Shown: positions 41,101 to 53,912 of the stretch, piece after piece
Position numbering within the stretch: position 1 is the first letter of the stretch
How the letters are laid out: every line of letters begins with the position of its first letter
Origin: Xiphophorus maculatus
Lineage: Eukaryota; Chordata; Actinopteri; Cyprinodontiformes; Poeciliidae
Direction of reading: 5' to 3'
Assembly: GCF_002775205.1 (NCBI RefSeq)
Contig: NC_036460.1
Coordinates: forward strand, 14,908,402-14,972,401
DNA: 64,000 bases
Position numbers and translations under genes: made by a program
Notes under the pieces: model-generated
Database searches by the model: none
What the model was told of the DNA's origin: nothing
The model's input: the letters and a program-made list of their open reading frames with translations, nothing else

Positions 41101-44100
41101 ATAATGCTAGAGCAAATCGGAGTGGTAGCAAGACCATTTTAGGAATTTACAACCCAATATCGGGATTTTAAAATTAATACTGGAGAAAGATCAGAATCTG
41201 TGCGATGACAACAGACAGCATTATTTTGAACTAGCTGAAGAAAAGAAAGTGATCCCTGTCTAGTATAAAGTGCATTGCAGCAGTAGAGACAAACTGAGAT
41301 AAAAGTATGTGCTACTTTCTTCAAGTAATGCTTGAGAAAAGTAGTTTAAATCTTATTTGTCTCAACTGGAGGAAACCGTTCTGAAAATATGAAAATCTGT
41401 GTCTGTAATTAATCCCAGGTTTGCTACATGCTGTTTGATGCATGGCTCTAGGCAACCAAACAGTGTGAGATACAACTTGGTCTGTGTAAAATAATCTTTG
41501 TTCCCCTTTCATTGAAACTCGGAAAAATCATAGCCATGCAATCCTGTAGGTCAAGACAATTCAATGAGAGTTGATGTCAGGGGCAGGTAAATCTGGCAGT
41601 CGTATGCTGAAAGGGTTTTTTGGAAGAATAGATCCCAAAGTGAGCTGGTGCAACTTTGGGATCATGACTTCATAGAAATCCAAATACAGTGGTTTAGAAT
41701 GACTGATCACAAGATGCAGTGCAGAAAAAGAGTTTCCCTTTTGGCAAAAACACTCTCCTTATCTTGAGAGACATTTGACCAAGGAAAAAAGGAGGCAAAT
41801 AAAAGGAAAGCTTTAGTGAGAGTTGGCAACCCTGTGGTTATATAGGTTACTATGAATAAATGTAGAGTTCTCTTTAGATTTTTTTTTTGTTCTGTATGTT
41901 GGGTCGCACTTTAATGTGATGGTTGAACAAATTTTAACATAAGAAGCACAGAAAGTAATTTTAAATTAGGCTTTTTTTCATGGGGAAATCAACCCCTAAT
42001 ATTTAATTGTGCCACCCAACAACTACAATCAAGTGTTTGTAAAGTCATGCACCCGCATTTGATTAACATCCAGACTTTGACTAGACCGTTTTAAACCTTA
42101 ATTTAGCGTTTTTAAGATGTGTAAAGGTGGACTTGTTGGTATGCATTATTTTCCTGATGCGTAACCCAAGTTTGTTTGTCCTTAAGGTCACAAACTGAAC
42201 AAAGGCAATCCTTCCTCAGTATTTTATACTGAAGAGCAGAATTAATTATTTCATGAATTAGAAGAAATTCTACACATCTGGAAGGAGCAGAGCAATTCAT
42301 CACACTGTAACCAAGTGGTCCACCATATTGTGATTTTCTTTTTCTAAAATGTTGTTTTAGTTTAATGCCAGATGCTGTAGCATACACTTTCTTTTTACAT
42401 TTTTTGTTTAAATGTCATGAAGACATTTAAAATAAAATGTTAGTTGTTCTTTTGTGTTCTAATTTATTAACAGTGATTTTGGTCTCATAACTTTTCCATG
42501 GATGTCATGTTTGTCTCATTATTGTTTGGATGTTTTTAGATATTGTCTTAGATTCTTTTGTGATGAGGTTGATGCACCCTGAAGTAGTTTTGGTTTGCTC
42601 TACTTCAGGGTGCTGCAGTGTTTCATGTTGCCTTTCTTTGTGGAAAATGACTCTCACTGTAGTTTTCTGTAGTTCAAAACTCTTAATAAAATGACTTTGT
42701 AACCCTTTCATGGACTGGTTGAGTAACAAACAGTATACTTTCATGAACCAGCCTTTAAGATCTGGCATAAAAACTGGGGTGTTTTTAAAATATAAATATA
42801 AATCCAATATGTAGTTGTAACTTTATTAGCAGCGTCCCTACAACACTGCACCAACAGCAAACATGAGTCACATCCTCTCTGCCCCTTAATGCTTACTGGT
42901 CACTATGATAACGTTTAAATAAGTCTTTAAAGTAAGATATGCCACAAAAACAAATATAGTACATGAAAAATACAACTCACCATAATGCTGAATCACTGAG
43001 AGTCCTGCGCCTGTTTCTTTGCAGTGAGACGGTCCCATCTAGGGCAGTTTTGAAGACTTCACTGCCTCATTAGAAAGCCTGTTGCCACAGGGTATGCAGA
43101 GCAGGCTTGGTGTGCCAAAATTGCAGGTCGCAATACATTAATATTTTGAGCAGGGCTCTTAGTATTGTCTGTTAAATGTAGTTTTCTTATTTTTTTGGGA
43201 AATCACAGACTCCAATTCTGTCTCTTCATGATACCTTTTCCCCTTTACAAAGACACTTTCTAGAGACCTTTGTTTTTTTGCTAGCTTGTGGATATATTTT
43301 TAGCACTGAGGTATTTCGTGACCGAGATAAGAGTCTTAACATGCATCAAGAGTGAGTCATGTAACGTGAAGAATCGGGTTATTTTTCACAATAGACATCA
43401 TTCACACTCGGATGATTACATTTCCCCTGTTTTATTCTACTTCAGGTGGCTTGACAGGTTCTATTTAAGTGATTTCTTGATTGCAGAGGTCAGAGGGCAT
43501 TCATATATGTGTATTGTTAATAAAAAATATGCTTAGCTCTTGAAAATACATGATTATTCACAACTAATTTATGAATTAGCAAGGGAGCAATGGCTTTTTC
43601 ACATCAGAGCAGTTTGGTATGGATAGCTATTTAATCTTGATAAATTAAATAACCATTTAAAAATCCCTGTTTGTATTTGCTGAGGCAGTCTGTGTCTGAA
43701 AATTAAATGTACTAGATGATCAGAACAATGTGAGGGGGAAATATTTTACATAAATGTACCAACTTCTAAAAAATTAAGAGATTTAATAAAAAAGTTTCCT
43801 TGTTGGTGAAAGAATTAAAGCCTGTATCAAACCCCGTGGTGAAACATCTTAGCTGTGGTTGTCAGTTAAAAGGTTCACATTACATCTTTTAAAACGCATC
43901 TTAAAAGTTCAGTAACACTGTATGTCTTAATCAAACCCAAGTTTGTCCTTTTTAATATGGAGAACAGAAAAAGACTATCAAGGAAACACTGAAGGTTTTC
44001 TTCCTGGTTCTATACCAACAATTGGGACCCACCAGAGATCCCTTGTATTATCCTATTATATTATCTATTTTGTATGTATTGCTTGCACTTCCAGTTAGAT

Positions 44101-47100
44101 ATTACAGTCCATTCTGGCAGATATTACCTATTGTGTAAACTTTAAGTCATTATACAACAGAGAATCTTAATGGTGCAAATGCATTTTTAAAATGACACTT
44201 TAGCAGTTAATCTAACATAATTTTACTGAAATCACAGATTCAAATGTTCCCAAGTTAAATAAATGCAAATTATCAAACCAGTTTTATAGGTCAGGCTCTA
44301 TGTTTTTTGTTTTCTCGATCCATGCACTGTCATAAAAATAAGACATTATAAAAAGAGTATCTAATCGCCACACCTCCTTCCTCCCTGCCTGTGTCTGTGC
44401 CCCTGCTCCGCTGGTGGTCTAACAAAAGACGCACATGGAGCAGAATACTAATCATGCCGATCTCAGTCAGATGACGAGGCGCGCATAAGCGGGCCTTGTA
44501 TCCGGTGTCTCTGAGGTCTGACTCTACGTCCGAATCAGAACTTTGTCCATCGCTCTTTCCAAACAAGATTAGTACAAATTGAATTTTGAGAAATAGCTAC
44601 GTGACGGGCATGTGTTTCCAATGTGCACCAGAGTTTCTGCACCCCACATCTGCGCACAGACTAAAAACAAAACAAACAAACAAAAAAAAAATAGATCAAC
44701 TTGTGTCTAGATTGATTTTTATCAATTGTTCTGGTCATCCATGTGTGTTAATAATTAAGCTGGAATTTCCTCTGAGGGATTTCTGCACAACTTTAATTTA
44801 GCTGAAGTCTCAGATTGAGACTTCACAAATATCAGGTCACCATCTGCACCCGAGACCCCCGCCCACCACCAGTCTCATCTTCTATACAGGTCCAAGCCAG
44901 TAAAGTGTGGCAGAGAAGCATTTGACCCTGGAGACCGCTCGGGTGTTAGTGTTTGTTGGTGCGTGTGTGTTTCCGATGTGACAGTGGGTCCCCAGACAGA
45001 GTGAGGGGGCCTTATTTTTTCTAGATACAGTGTGTGTGGTGATGAAGGTGCTGACAGCTGCGGGACACCAGACAGCAGCTGAGAAAGCATGGAGCTCTGA
45101 CCTGCCTCTGAGCAACCCTGCTGAGAGAGTTTGGAGAGGGTGGAAGGGATTATATGAATTTTGCATGAATGTGTGACACACATGCGTCAATTAGGAGATG
45201 AGAGCTTGATTTTTGAAACCAAAGTGAAATCATTTAAATTGACTCTGTGGATCGACGAGTTTAATCAAATCCACATTTTGATTGTGAATGCCGACATACA
45301 GTATGTGGTAGCCCCCTGTAGCATGTAATCAAACAAAACTGTAAGTAAGTCGTCATCACTCGTTAAGCTGAATACACTTTTTACTAGTTTTTAAATGAAG
45401 GGAAGATGGTTTTACGGATTTTTGTGGCCATCCAAAATGAAACTTATAACCAACAACTTTAGAGTTGTATAGCAAGTAGATACATTTATATAAATATTTA
45501 AATTTGTCGTAAGAATGTTCCAGATTGGAAGAAAGTTGCTGTTGATATATGGAGCTGAAACCTCAAACAAATGACTGGGAGGAAGTGAATGATGGAAATG
45601 TGCTTTAGAGATTCTGTATTATTATTATTGGCTTGTATGATGAATTGCTTGCCGTACTCTGCAGGATTGTGTGATGAGCCATCAGGTTGTGTGTGTTCTG
45701 GTGTTAAGACAGCAGCACATCGGTCATCGGTGACAACAATTTGCATGTTTTGCTCTCTGATTTCTGTTGCTTTTGCTCTAGTATTCAGTTTCTTGAGTTA
45801 CTTTGGTTGCCTGCTTAGATTCAGACAATTATGCTCATGCAGAAACTAGTCAAATCAACAACTTTTAAGTGGACTCTAAATAGGTTGAAAATCTCTAACA
45901 TAAACTGAGCTCACTTTGTGTCTGTTTAGGGATTCTTTTCAACTCAATCTGCTTCCTACAAACCACTGTAGAACAGAGTCAAGAGTGTACTCATGGACTC
46001 CGTTATATAAACACTGCATCTGTTCAGAATAGTCCCTCTGTCAAAATGGAATGAAAGAATCTTAAAGAAACATTTACACTGTTGAGATAAGGGATTTAAA
46101 ATATGACCATGAGCTTATAAAAATAAGAGATCATAAGCAGAGTCAACTAGTGAAACTGGGGGCAGCGTCGGTGTGTGTGGATGTGCATGTGTGAGGATCC
46201 AGCCTCCCACAGACTTCTCTGTGTGGATCCAGTCACAACATAGCTTTAATTACATAGGGTCGGGCCTGTTGGCTGCATGCCTTGTCTCCCCTCTTCTCTA
46301 CATTCTGAAAGTGTTCTTATTTCAGACCATGTTGTAGTTGTTCTACAACACAAATGAGCAGCCATGTACATTTAGTCCTTAGGATGGAAGGACAACGGAG
46401 AAAGAGGAACATAGAACTTTTAAGACCTTCCACTACCTTAGGAGACAAGAAACATTATGTACTTACTATTATATGTATATTAAATTTAAAACCTGTTAAT
46501 CGAAACACCCAGGCATAAAAAGCAGCAGTCTTACAGTATCAGCCTGGAACTGTGCTCGCAAAAATTCAACTAATTATTTTCCAAATCTCCTTAAACCTTT
46601 CTGAATATCCTCTAGTTCTAACGGGCACTTTTAATTTTTAACTAATGAGTTATGAGTAAAACCACATCATTTTGATCAGAAGTAATATGTAGCATTACAC
46701 ATCAGTATTTATGGGACATAAGGGGTTCTCTACACAAAACAGAAACCTAGAGATGCTTTGTCATTATAAAATATTTAAGCACGTCCTGTGTCAATGACAT
46801 GTTTTAGATCTGGACAATCATGGCTATCACTACATATTTCTGGAGAAATTTCCAAACATTCCAATGCTGTTAACTTGTTAGACATATTTTTAACAGACAA
46901 AAGCTCCAGTATGTTTTTTTTTGTTGTTGTTTTTTTTTTGACCTGCACAAATTCTTGCATCTGACTAATTTCACTCTGCCTTCATGCTGATGAAGATAAA
47001 GCTTCCAACTCTTTTGTCTGTTTTAGTCTTTATTTCTTCTGATATGATTCTGTTGCTAAGTGAAACTTATTCATGAACTTGCTCCAATTGAAATGTAAGT

Positions 47101-50100
47101 ATCCCAGATGTTTTGTTTGCCTGCTTTGTAACAGCTCCTGATTCCAAGAGAGTCTGGCTTCACTGCGTCTGCTGTCTCCCACATCCCCCACCACTGTGGG
47201 ACACAGGATGCAGTAAAACAGCAGTGCTACAGTGCACGCATTGTCAGTATGCCAGTGTGAGATCTGTCAGTGAGTCTGAGAAAACAAACCGTTTTTTAAA
47301 ATGAACCACATAGTCTTCTCTTCCACTAAAATTAGTTTGTTTGTGCAGGATTATTATTTTTTTACCCAGCGTCATCCATAGTATTTAAGTGTGTCAACAT
47401 GAGTCCCTGTGTATGTGCGAGTACCTCAAGAGGTGGTGAGAAATTGATTGCATGAAACAGAATAATTGATTACTTGATTTCCAATAGCGTCCCTTCCTCC
47501 AGGCCATTTCCTTACCCAACCGTCCTAACTGCAGCCGAAGCAAAGCTTTCCACTCAAAACATATTAATGCATCAATGCTGGGGCTTTGTGTACAGTAAGA
47601 CAATAAGCAGCCTTGTCCACACAAAGAAAGACAGTGTTTGGGGTCAGGAGGTCATGTTAGAAGCATCGCTTGGGTTATTTGCCCTACAACAGCGGTTATT
47701 TGCATTATGAGCACATATGGAACAAAAGCAGGACAAATAGACTTTCGAGTGCTTGGCTGAGGAGCACAAATATAAACATTTTTACAACTTTTCCTTTTCA
47801 GCTATGCATGGGTTTGTAGCTCGTGGTACTTTAGTCATTTTCATGTCTCAAGTTGAGAAATACTTATGTTAAGAAAGCAATGACCAGGCAGTAAAGAATG
47901 GCTGATATTAAAGTTGTCTATTAGCGGTGACGCTACAACTCGGCCGTCAGTGCATAACACACGCAGTCCGTCCTGATGACAGCAGTGATAGCAAAGACTG
48001 TAGCTCAAATGTGAGTTCATAAGGTGAAGTGACAAGGACGATGTCAAAAGAAATATTGTCTGAAAGCAGTATCTTGACCCTACACGTGGTTTTAAAACAT
48101 ATAAAACCAAATAAAACTTCTTCATCCATATATGGTGGTGACTTTCTATTTTAAGAAATATTGCTGATTAGTACCACAATCTTCTAAAACATAGACATGA
48201 GAAACTGCAAGACCTTATTAAGTAATAATGCCTTTTTACAGGTGTTTGGGCATCATTTGACTTAATAAAAAAAAATTGTTTTTATCCAGAAGTTGGGATT
48301 AAACCTTTTTGCTGTCAGAAACATCAGTGTCTGTATGAATTGTATGCAAAATATGTCAAATCTAACAAGTGACTGCTCTAAAATAGTGCATTGACTCCAA
48401 GTAAAAGAGAAAATAACTTGGTTCTTTTGTTTAATGAGCTTTTTGGTGATATCTCAACTGCATTGATCATTTTTCTCATGGCAGTGTTTCATTTGGTCCT
48501 GGGAAACAAAGACAAGGACCAAAGAAGTGCAGGAGAGCACAGATAGCAGCAGACGCTTCATTACAGAAGGTTCACAGTGTAAATAGTGTCACCTTATCAC
48601 AAAGACATGTTCAACCTTCTGGAATAGAAGACCTGAGTGTCAGCGGCATTAGCCCCAACAAACCAAAAGACCTGTAAGACCTAGGTTTGTTTTTACAGTC
48701 ATAAAGTGTGGATGTTACCCTATTGTGGGGAAAATAATGAGGTTAAAAATCCTTAGATTAGACATTTTTGAAGACCTGGTAGATTTTAAGGTTTTCCAAG
48801 CAGTTGGTGTAGAATCACAGGTCAATGCATTTTTCTCAGAAGTCACAGATACACAATAGTGTTTGTTAACAAATCCAGACAAGCTTGCAAGCAAGTGTCT
48901 ACAGATGTTAGAGTGTGTGTCAGATGATGTCACCATCTGACAGAGCCAGCCTGGCAACAACTTAAAGGCTGACCAGAGCTGTGTGTCCAGATTCCCTGTC
49001 AGTACAATTCTTTCCCTCCCTTCTTTTATTTTCTTTTTTCGTCCTTATTCCTTTCTTTTTCATTCTTCCCTTTGTTCTCATTTCTTTCTTTCTTTTTTCT
49101 TTCTGTCTGTCTGCCATTTAAAATTTCAATAAAAACAAACACTGGGAATGAAAAGCATAACTAAGAGAAAATAACTAAATAATTTGTGTAAAAAAATTAA
49201 CTTGTCTGGTACATATAGCACATACATATTCTCATACTATGCAATAATACAGTTGTAACTTCATAATACATAGTCAAGATCTTGTTGAATGAGCATTTAT
49301 TGTAACGCTTCTCATTTGTTATTATCAAATAAGAACAGCATTTGTGTTTTTGTAGGGGTTTGCTGGCAGAGACTTGCAGTCCCAGCCATACAATCTATTG
49401 CCATAAAAGACTGCAAATGATTTTCAAAAACTGATTATCAGTTATTGTTAGCACTAGAAGTAACACAAAATATTCTGACAAACATTTAAGTGCATATCAC
49501 CCAACCTAAATTTTAACAAGAACATAATGAGTGTTTTTAAATGAATTCACATCATAAATTTGTCTCTTATTTGCCTCACATTTGCCTGTTTAAACAGAAT
49601 GACTCATTCTGTTGAAGTAGAATGAGTCATTCTGTTCGTGTGTGGGGGGGGTGTACACCCCCAGCGAAGTTAAAGTACATCTCCCTACCCATCAGACATC
49701 GTTGAATTATTCATGTTCCAACTGACTGCCCTCCATTTGAGCCCCCTTGGATGTTGGAGCCCATAGTGTCAGATATTGTTGCGTCATATGGATTCACTTC
49801 AATATTGCACATATTTGCACTTTGGGTACACAAAACATACGTGTGATTTGTTCTTTTATTTGTTTTGACATTTAGTCTTGATTCATTTTTGCCATTTTCT
49901 TTCATTGTCATAAGATGAAAGTAAGCTAATCCCCAAATCATTTAAGGAAGGCCTGTTATTTATCAGTTCATGCAACTTGAAAAAAGATAATTTATCTTAT
50001 TTTTCATCTTGTTGTTTCAAATGGACACACAACTCGGCTTTGTAGAAACACTCAGGAGAGATGAATGTCAAACAAAATAAGATCTGCAGCTGGGAAAGCA

Positions 50101-52788
50101 CGCATCAAAAACATACAGCTGTGCCTTTTCCAGGAACTTAAGTATTTTCATTCCAAGTATTGGTCTGATATCTGAACTGCCATGTGTTGCTTCTTAATCC
50201 TTGTAGCAAGATCACATATCAACAGTGCAGAACAACAGAGAGAGCGGTTAAACAATCTGCATGCGTTTGTGTTGCAGAGCGCTCTCCACAGCGCTCCATG
50301 GGGCCTTATGCAGGCGCTAGAACAGCAGGTAGAAGATCTGAAGATTGACATCAACGACGGCTGCTGTGAGGGAGCTCAACGAGACGCCGGTGACAGTCGG
50401 CCGAGTTCTGGTAACTCCTGCTGTTTAAAAGCTTTTCTGTCAGCCGTGTAATTAAGGATTTTCTAAATTCAAAAGCTCTTTGTGATTGAATAATTTTTAG
50501 TACTGCAACTAAGCAAAGTGTTGAATAAAATAATTATAAAACAAAACAATTATCTTGAAACTATTCAGACTGTATTGATAATGAGGTTTCATTACCTTCT
50601 GGCAGTCTTGTTTATTCACAATCTTGTAAATGAGTTTTGTGGACTATTTCCAAAATGTGGTTTGGAGTTGTCAGTACACAGCAGGATATTTTAGAGAAGT
50701 TAACAGGAAGGTATGATAAATGAGACATATGCTTTGTGTTGGTGTGGTTCTAGGTTTTTATGATTCAAGTGAGGGGCAATCACCAAAAGGAAAACCCTCC
50801 TCAGCTGAGCCCACTGAGCCCGTCTCCTCCTGGACTTACACCAATGACAGACCAAAGTCTTTAGGTAAGAAAACTTAGGAAGTGGTTTACCTAAAGGTAG
50901 CCTAGGACACTGCCATCCCCAGAATAAGCTCTTCTTAAAACTACAAACCAAGGTTATTTGGAATAATGTTCTGTTAGATGCACGCCATAGATTTTACTAT
51001 TTATGTCTGGTCTAGTTTGCAGTTGCAGAGGTTGAAGCTAACAGCTAGTCCAAAGGGCCAAGTAGAAATTGGATTTGTACAGTCTTTAAAAACGTAAATC
51101 TTAAGAACTTCACAGCATTTTATGCAAACTCTATTTTATAAACATTTAAGGATTGTTAGCATGTGGGCCAACCTCTTTAACTGGTAAGGAGGTTAAGCTT
51201 AAGCAGTCTTATTGTTTCAAATGGTTACCATAGTTTGTGCATATAGTCATACAAAATTTTAGCTTAGTATGACAGCATGCAATGTTTCTCTTGATAATTA
51301 GGAGACAACTTCATGCTGAATGGGGAATTTGATGTACCAGTTATTCGGCCCAGCCTTCCTCGTTCCTTCTCTGCACCTCACCCACCACTAGAGGGCATTG
51401 TAGAGGAGGGCTCAGTTGAAGACTCTTGGCGGTGGGACACCAGCGTTGCCAGCCACACCTGGCAGCAGCAACCTGCAGAGGATCAGATCACAGAGGAGGA
51501 CTATCAGCAGGCTTTCAGAGTGGAAGGTTACATGCTGAGTCTCATCCAGCGTTACGCTCTTCTATCACGGCCATGTCAGCCTCGGACCACCCTGACCCCT
51601 GACCCCACATACAGCGGTGCCTCCGGACACAGCTCCCAACACAGGAGAACTCCCTCTTTAACCACAGAGCAACGTCTTCCTGACCCCCATTGTCAGCCCC
51701 ATGTTGACCTATCGGCAAAACCTAAGAGTCAGGAATGGGGTTGTGACCTGCCTGAGGGGGAAGCCCGAAGGGCAGAGGCCCCATCTTTTGAGGAGGGTTG
51801 TTATTTGCCTCTCTCCTATCCCCAGCCCAGACCAAACCCTCTGACAGGGAGACTGCCATCACCTCTGCCCTCCTTGGAGCCAAACTGTGGCGTTGACCTT
51901 TGCTGTGAACCTCCATCCCCCCAACATTATCTACATCCACAACCCTCTGTTTACCAAGTACACAATTTAGTAAGTGCTCAGTATATCCCAGGACAAGCCT
52001 GTCATGCTCCTGTACGGTCCCCCAGACATTACAAACCTGAACAGTCAAAGGCCAATCGAGCAGCTGCCTCTCCTGATCAGTCCAATTCAAAGTCCAAAGC
52101 TCCTAAAAAAAATCACAATGAACGACAGAAATCCAAGAAGGCAAACAACAAAACCAACCGATCCCATTCTGAAAACAGCCTTCCAGGACAGAGAGTGGTT
52201 CCTGACAGGAGGTACAGCACCACAGAGAGGCGTCCGGGACGAACCAATCCTGCCCAGAACCAAAGCCAAATCACTGCACCCCAGGTGGCCAGCAAGGGCC
52301 ACAGTGGAAACCGCCGCTGGTGCTCCAACCTGGAGCTCAGCCAGGATGAGGGTGAAATCCAGAATGCAGCGCAGCCACATAAACGATCTTCTCGAAAAGC
52401 TCGTCACGGTCACTCTTGCTCCCAGTCCCACCAACAGCATGCCCAGCGTTGGCACCAGGACTCTCAGGCCCGTGCCCCCTTGTGCCACAGTGAGGAGGGC
52501 TACGCCGGGGCTGCCCCCGCCGAATCCGAATCCAGCATGAGCGAGGTGTACTCCCCGCCATCCAGCTCGCTGTCCAGCGATTCGGATGAGAGTGGGGGGC
52601 TTGTGTGGCCCCAGCAGCTACCGCCTCGCCTTGCTTCTACCTCTTCATCATCGTCTGCATCTCCACAAGCCAATGCCAGCGCTGCGACTCAGCCCAAAGC
52701 CTTCGTCAAGATCAAAGCCTCCCACGCTCTCAAAAAGAAGATACTCAGATTCCGAACAGGGTCACTTAAAGTCATGACCACTGTTTGA
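37948..52788 (+). CDS. dact3: dact3, Dishevelled-binding Wnt regulator (spliced)
   Basis: Four coding exons: 37948-38178, 50278-50410, 50754-50864, 51302-52788; phases agree and give 653 residues (human DACT3 about 629). Dapper proteins bind Dishevelled and dampen Wnt/beta-catenin signalling; they also touch planar polarity and TGF-beta pathways. Visible motifs in order: the N-terminal ALSFPATLER and leucine-zipper-like LEASLAGLCELELRRQRQEC (residues 22-41), the DSRPSSGFYDSSE junction near 117-127, PRSFSAP (178-184), VEGYMLSLIQR (232-242), SAQYIPG, a basic Ser-rich region with SHSENSL, RRWCSNLE, DSDESGGLVWPQQL and the terminal MTTV (650-653), a class I PDZ ligand. DACT3 rather than DACT1 is indicated by SHALKKKILRFRTGSLKVMT and GGLVWPQQL. 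Fish have duplicates (a/b); which one this is cannot be told. Confidence 0.94.
40090..40700 (+). mobile_element. Probable retroelement-derived dispersed repeat
   Basis: A T-rich stretch with repeated TAGT(C/T)TAGT phrases, a pyrimidine-rich middle, then TTCATTAAATCTCC and CTCTCCATTTGGGTCC before a short CCA run. The order TTTTTGACTAG, ATTAAA, CATTTGGGTCC resembles, from memory, the 3' part of a widespread fish LTR-type repeat. No coding remains and no clear flanking duplication; the class is uncertain. Confidence 0.3.
42574..42613. repeat. Perfect 14-bp hairpin
   Basis: GCACCCTGAAGTAG pairs with CTACTTCAGGGTGC around a 12-base loop, in dact3 intron 1. Confidence 0.9.
44803..44825. repeat. 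Perfect 10-bp hairpin, three-base loop
   Basis: TGAAGTCTCA-GAT-TGAGACTTCA in dact3 intron 1, at the left side of a GC-richer island. Confidence 0.85.
49009..49115. repeat. Polypyrimidine tract
   Basis: About 107 bases almost wholly C and T on the + strand, with internal TTTC and TCTG microsatellite phrases. Potential triplex-forming DNA in dact3 intron 1. Confidence 0.75.
49594..49662. repeat. Perfect 17-bp hairpin plus adjacent 16-bp palindrome
   Basis: ACAGAATGACTCATTCT and AGAATGAGTCATTCTGT (49619-49635) flank an eight-base loop; each arm contains ATGACTCAT, an AP-1-like site. Eleven bases on, GGGGTGTACACCCC plus one flanking base each side form a palindrome at 49647-49662. Confidence 0.9.
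50278..50410 (+). CDS. dact3: dact3 exon 2
   Basis: Acceptor TTGCAG, donor GTAACT. Reads SALHSAPWGLMQALEQQVED then LKIDINDGCCEG and DAGDSRPSS, with the Gly codon split. QALEQQVEDLKIDI continues the coiled-coil; the DSRPSSG end is the Dapper-wide conserved motif. Confidence 0.9.
50754..50864 (+). CDS. dact3: dact3 exon 3
   Basis: Completes Gly and reads FYDSSEGQSPKGKPSSAEPT then SWTYTNDRPKSL, ending in a split Gly codon at GTAAGA. RPKSLG matches the ERPKSLG motif of human DACT3. Confidence 0.9.
   Translation, partial: VFMIQVRGNHQKENPPQLSPLSPSPPGLTPMTDQSL
51302..52788 (+). CDS. dact3: dact3 exon 4 (main coding exon)
   Basis: Encodes residues 160-653 in one exon, as in mammalian Dapper genes. 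It contains PRSFSAP, VEGYMLSLIQRYALL, SAQYIPGQA, a Lys/Asn-rich basic segment, SHSENSL, RRWCSNLELSQ, a Ser-rich acidic run SDSDESGGLVWPQQL, and the C-terminal KIKASHALKKKILRFRTGSL stretch before MTTV. The last block is the PDZ ligand region that contacts Dishevelled. TGA at 52786-52788. Confidence 0.96.
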
Positions 52789-52880
52789 GTCTAATCTCAC
52801 ACAACCTGTATCATGAACGTATTAAACAGCTCTGAACATCTTCATGGCTGTTCCTTTTGGCCACAAATTCTACACTAAAT

Positions 52881-52886
52881 AATAAA
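52881..52886 (+). terminator. dact3: Proximal polyadenylation signal, dact3
   Basis: AATAAA 93 bases after the stop codon. It may be used alternatively with the signal at 53676. Confidence 0.4.
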
Positions 52887-53675
52887 TCCATTCATTAAAA
52901 TAAACCTACCTCTATCCCTGATGAAATGCATTTACATTCACAAAATTGATTAAAATATAGCATGACCACCACTGTCTGTCTGGTTGAAATAATTTTCAAT
53001 TCGACAACCATCAGATACTAAAATGATGGGCACCCTCCTCATTGATTCATGTTACACTGTGCTAACAGAAACAGCCATAAAATTAAGCAATTGAACTTGT
53101 TTGTTTGTTTTGTTTATTGCCTTTTAAATTAATCAGAGCTGGCGCGTGTGGTTCAAGAACTTTCTACTACCTGCATAAAATAAATTAAAAATATTTAAAG
53201 CTATGACACAAAATTAATTTAATGAATATCATATGGTATTCTGGCTATGTAAAGTGTCCCTCAAAAACGTTAAACATTAATTTAGTTAATTACAATTTTT
53301 GCAGAAGAAGTAGATGAAATCTCTTGAACAATGTCATGCACCATTCTGTGTATCTCCAACTGGATTTGTTTGCTGGTTGTGACAATGAGTTGCATTTCCT
53401 AAAGAATATTTTCCACTTTATTTGTCCTTTTGTCGGTTTCACAACCTCATATCATTATTGACTGTGGAGGTTTGCGTATTTTCTTCCAGCAGTGATCTTT
53501 GTCCGGGCATGGTTAGAGATTATTAATTTGAATTCCAATGAATTTCAATGAGTATCACCAAACAAAATTCATTCTCATCTTGAGCACAACATATTTACTT
53601 CACTACTTCACCTACTTTAATCTAATTATCCACTCTCCATGTTTGCTTCTTTGTAGCCAACTTCTTTCATGTTCC

Positions 53676-53681
53676 AATAAA
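53676..53681 (+). terminator. dact3: Distal polyadenylation signal, dact3
   Basis: AATAAA within CCAATAAAAATC, followed within 30 bases by a TGT-containing stretch. It lies just upstream of a large palindrome. Confidence 0.45.
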
Positions 53682-53725
53682 AATCATTGTATCTATATGT
53701 AAAAAGTCTCAATGATTCTTTCTTA

Positions 53726-53912
53726 TTGGACACCTAATTACTTTTTTGTCTCTTCAGACATACTTGACATGTTTCAACGTTCTACTTCTGTCTTTGTCAG
53801 GGGCCTCCCAGCTACTGTTTCAAAAAGCAAACGAGCAACAGCTGGGAGACGGTAGCAGAACGCTGAAACATGTCAAGAGACAAAAAGTAATTGGATGTCT
53901 AGTAACAAAAGA
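53726..53912. repeat. Large imperfect palindrome (foldback element)
   Basis: The left half (TAATTACTTTTTTGTCTCTT, then TTGACATGTTTCAACGTTCT) is complementary to the right half (AGAACGCTGAAACATGTCAA, then GAGACAAAAAGTAATTGGA). The pairing continues inward through CTCCCAGCT / AGCTGGGAG, leaving a loop of roughly 30 bases. The arms are about 75-85 bases with a few mismatches and one short bulge. It looks like a palindromic MITE; no TSD can be fixed. Confidence 0.8.

Larger units (their letters stand above)
38179..50277 (+). other. dact3: dact3 intron 1 (12 kb)
   Basis: A long intron of mostly AT-rich unique-looking DNA. Contents noted: a probable retroelement-derived repeat (about 40090-40700), a perfect 14-bp hairpin (42574-42613), a GC-richer island with open frames on the - strand (about 44380-45190), a 10-bp hairpin (44803-44825), a polypyrimidine tract (49009-49115), and a 17-bp hairpin followed by a GGGG-CCCC palindrome (49594-49662). 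I see no nested gene that can be supported. Confidence 0.6.
52789..53690 (+). other. dact3: dact3 3' UTR (inferred)
   Basis: From the stop to an AATAAA at 53676-53681. An earlier AATAAA at 52881-52886 would give a UTR of only about 100 bases. AT-rich without other features. Confidence 0.5.

Noticed and set aside
51722..52561. Several long frames on both strands inside dact3 exon 4
   Set aside because: Shadows of the real coding frame, which matches DACT3 throughout.
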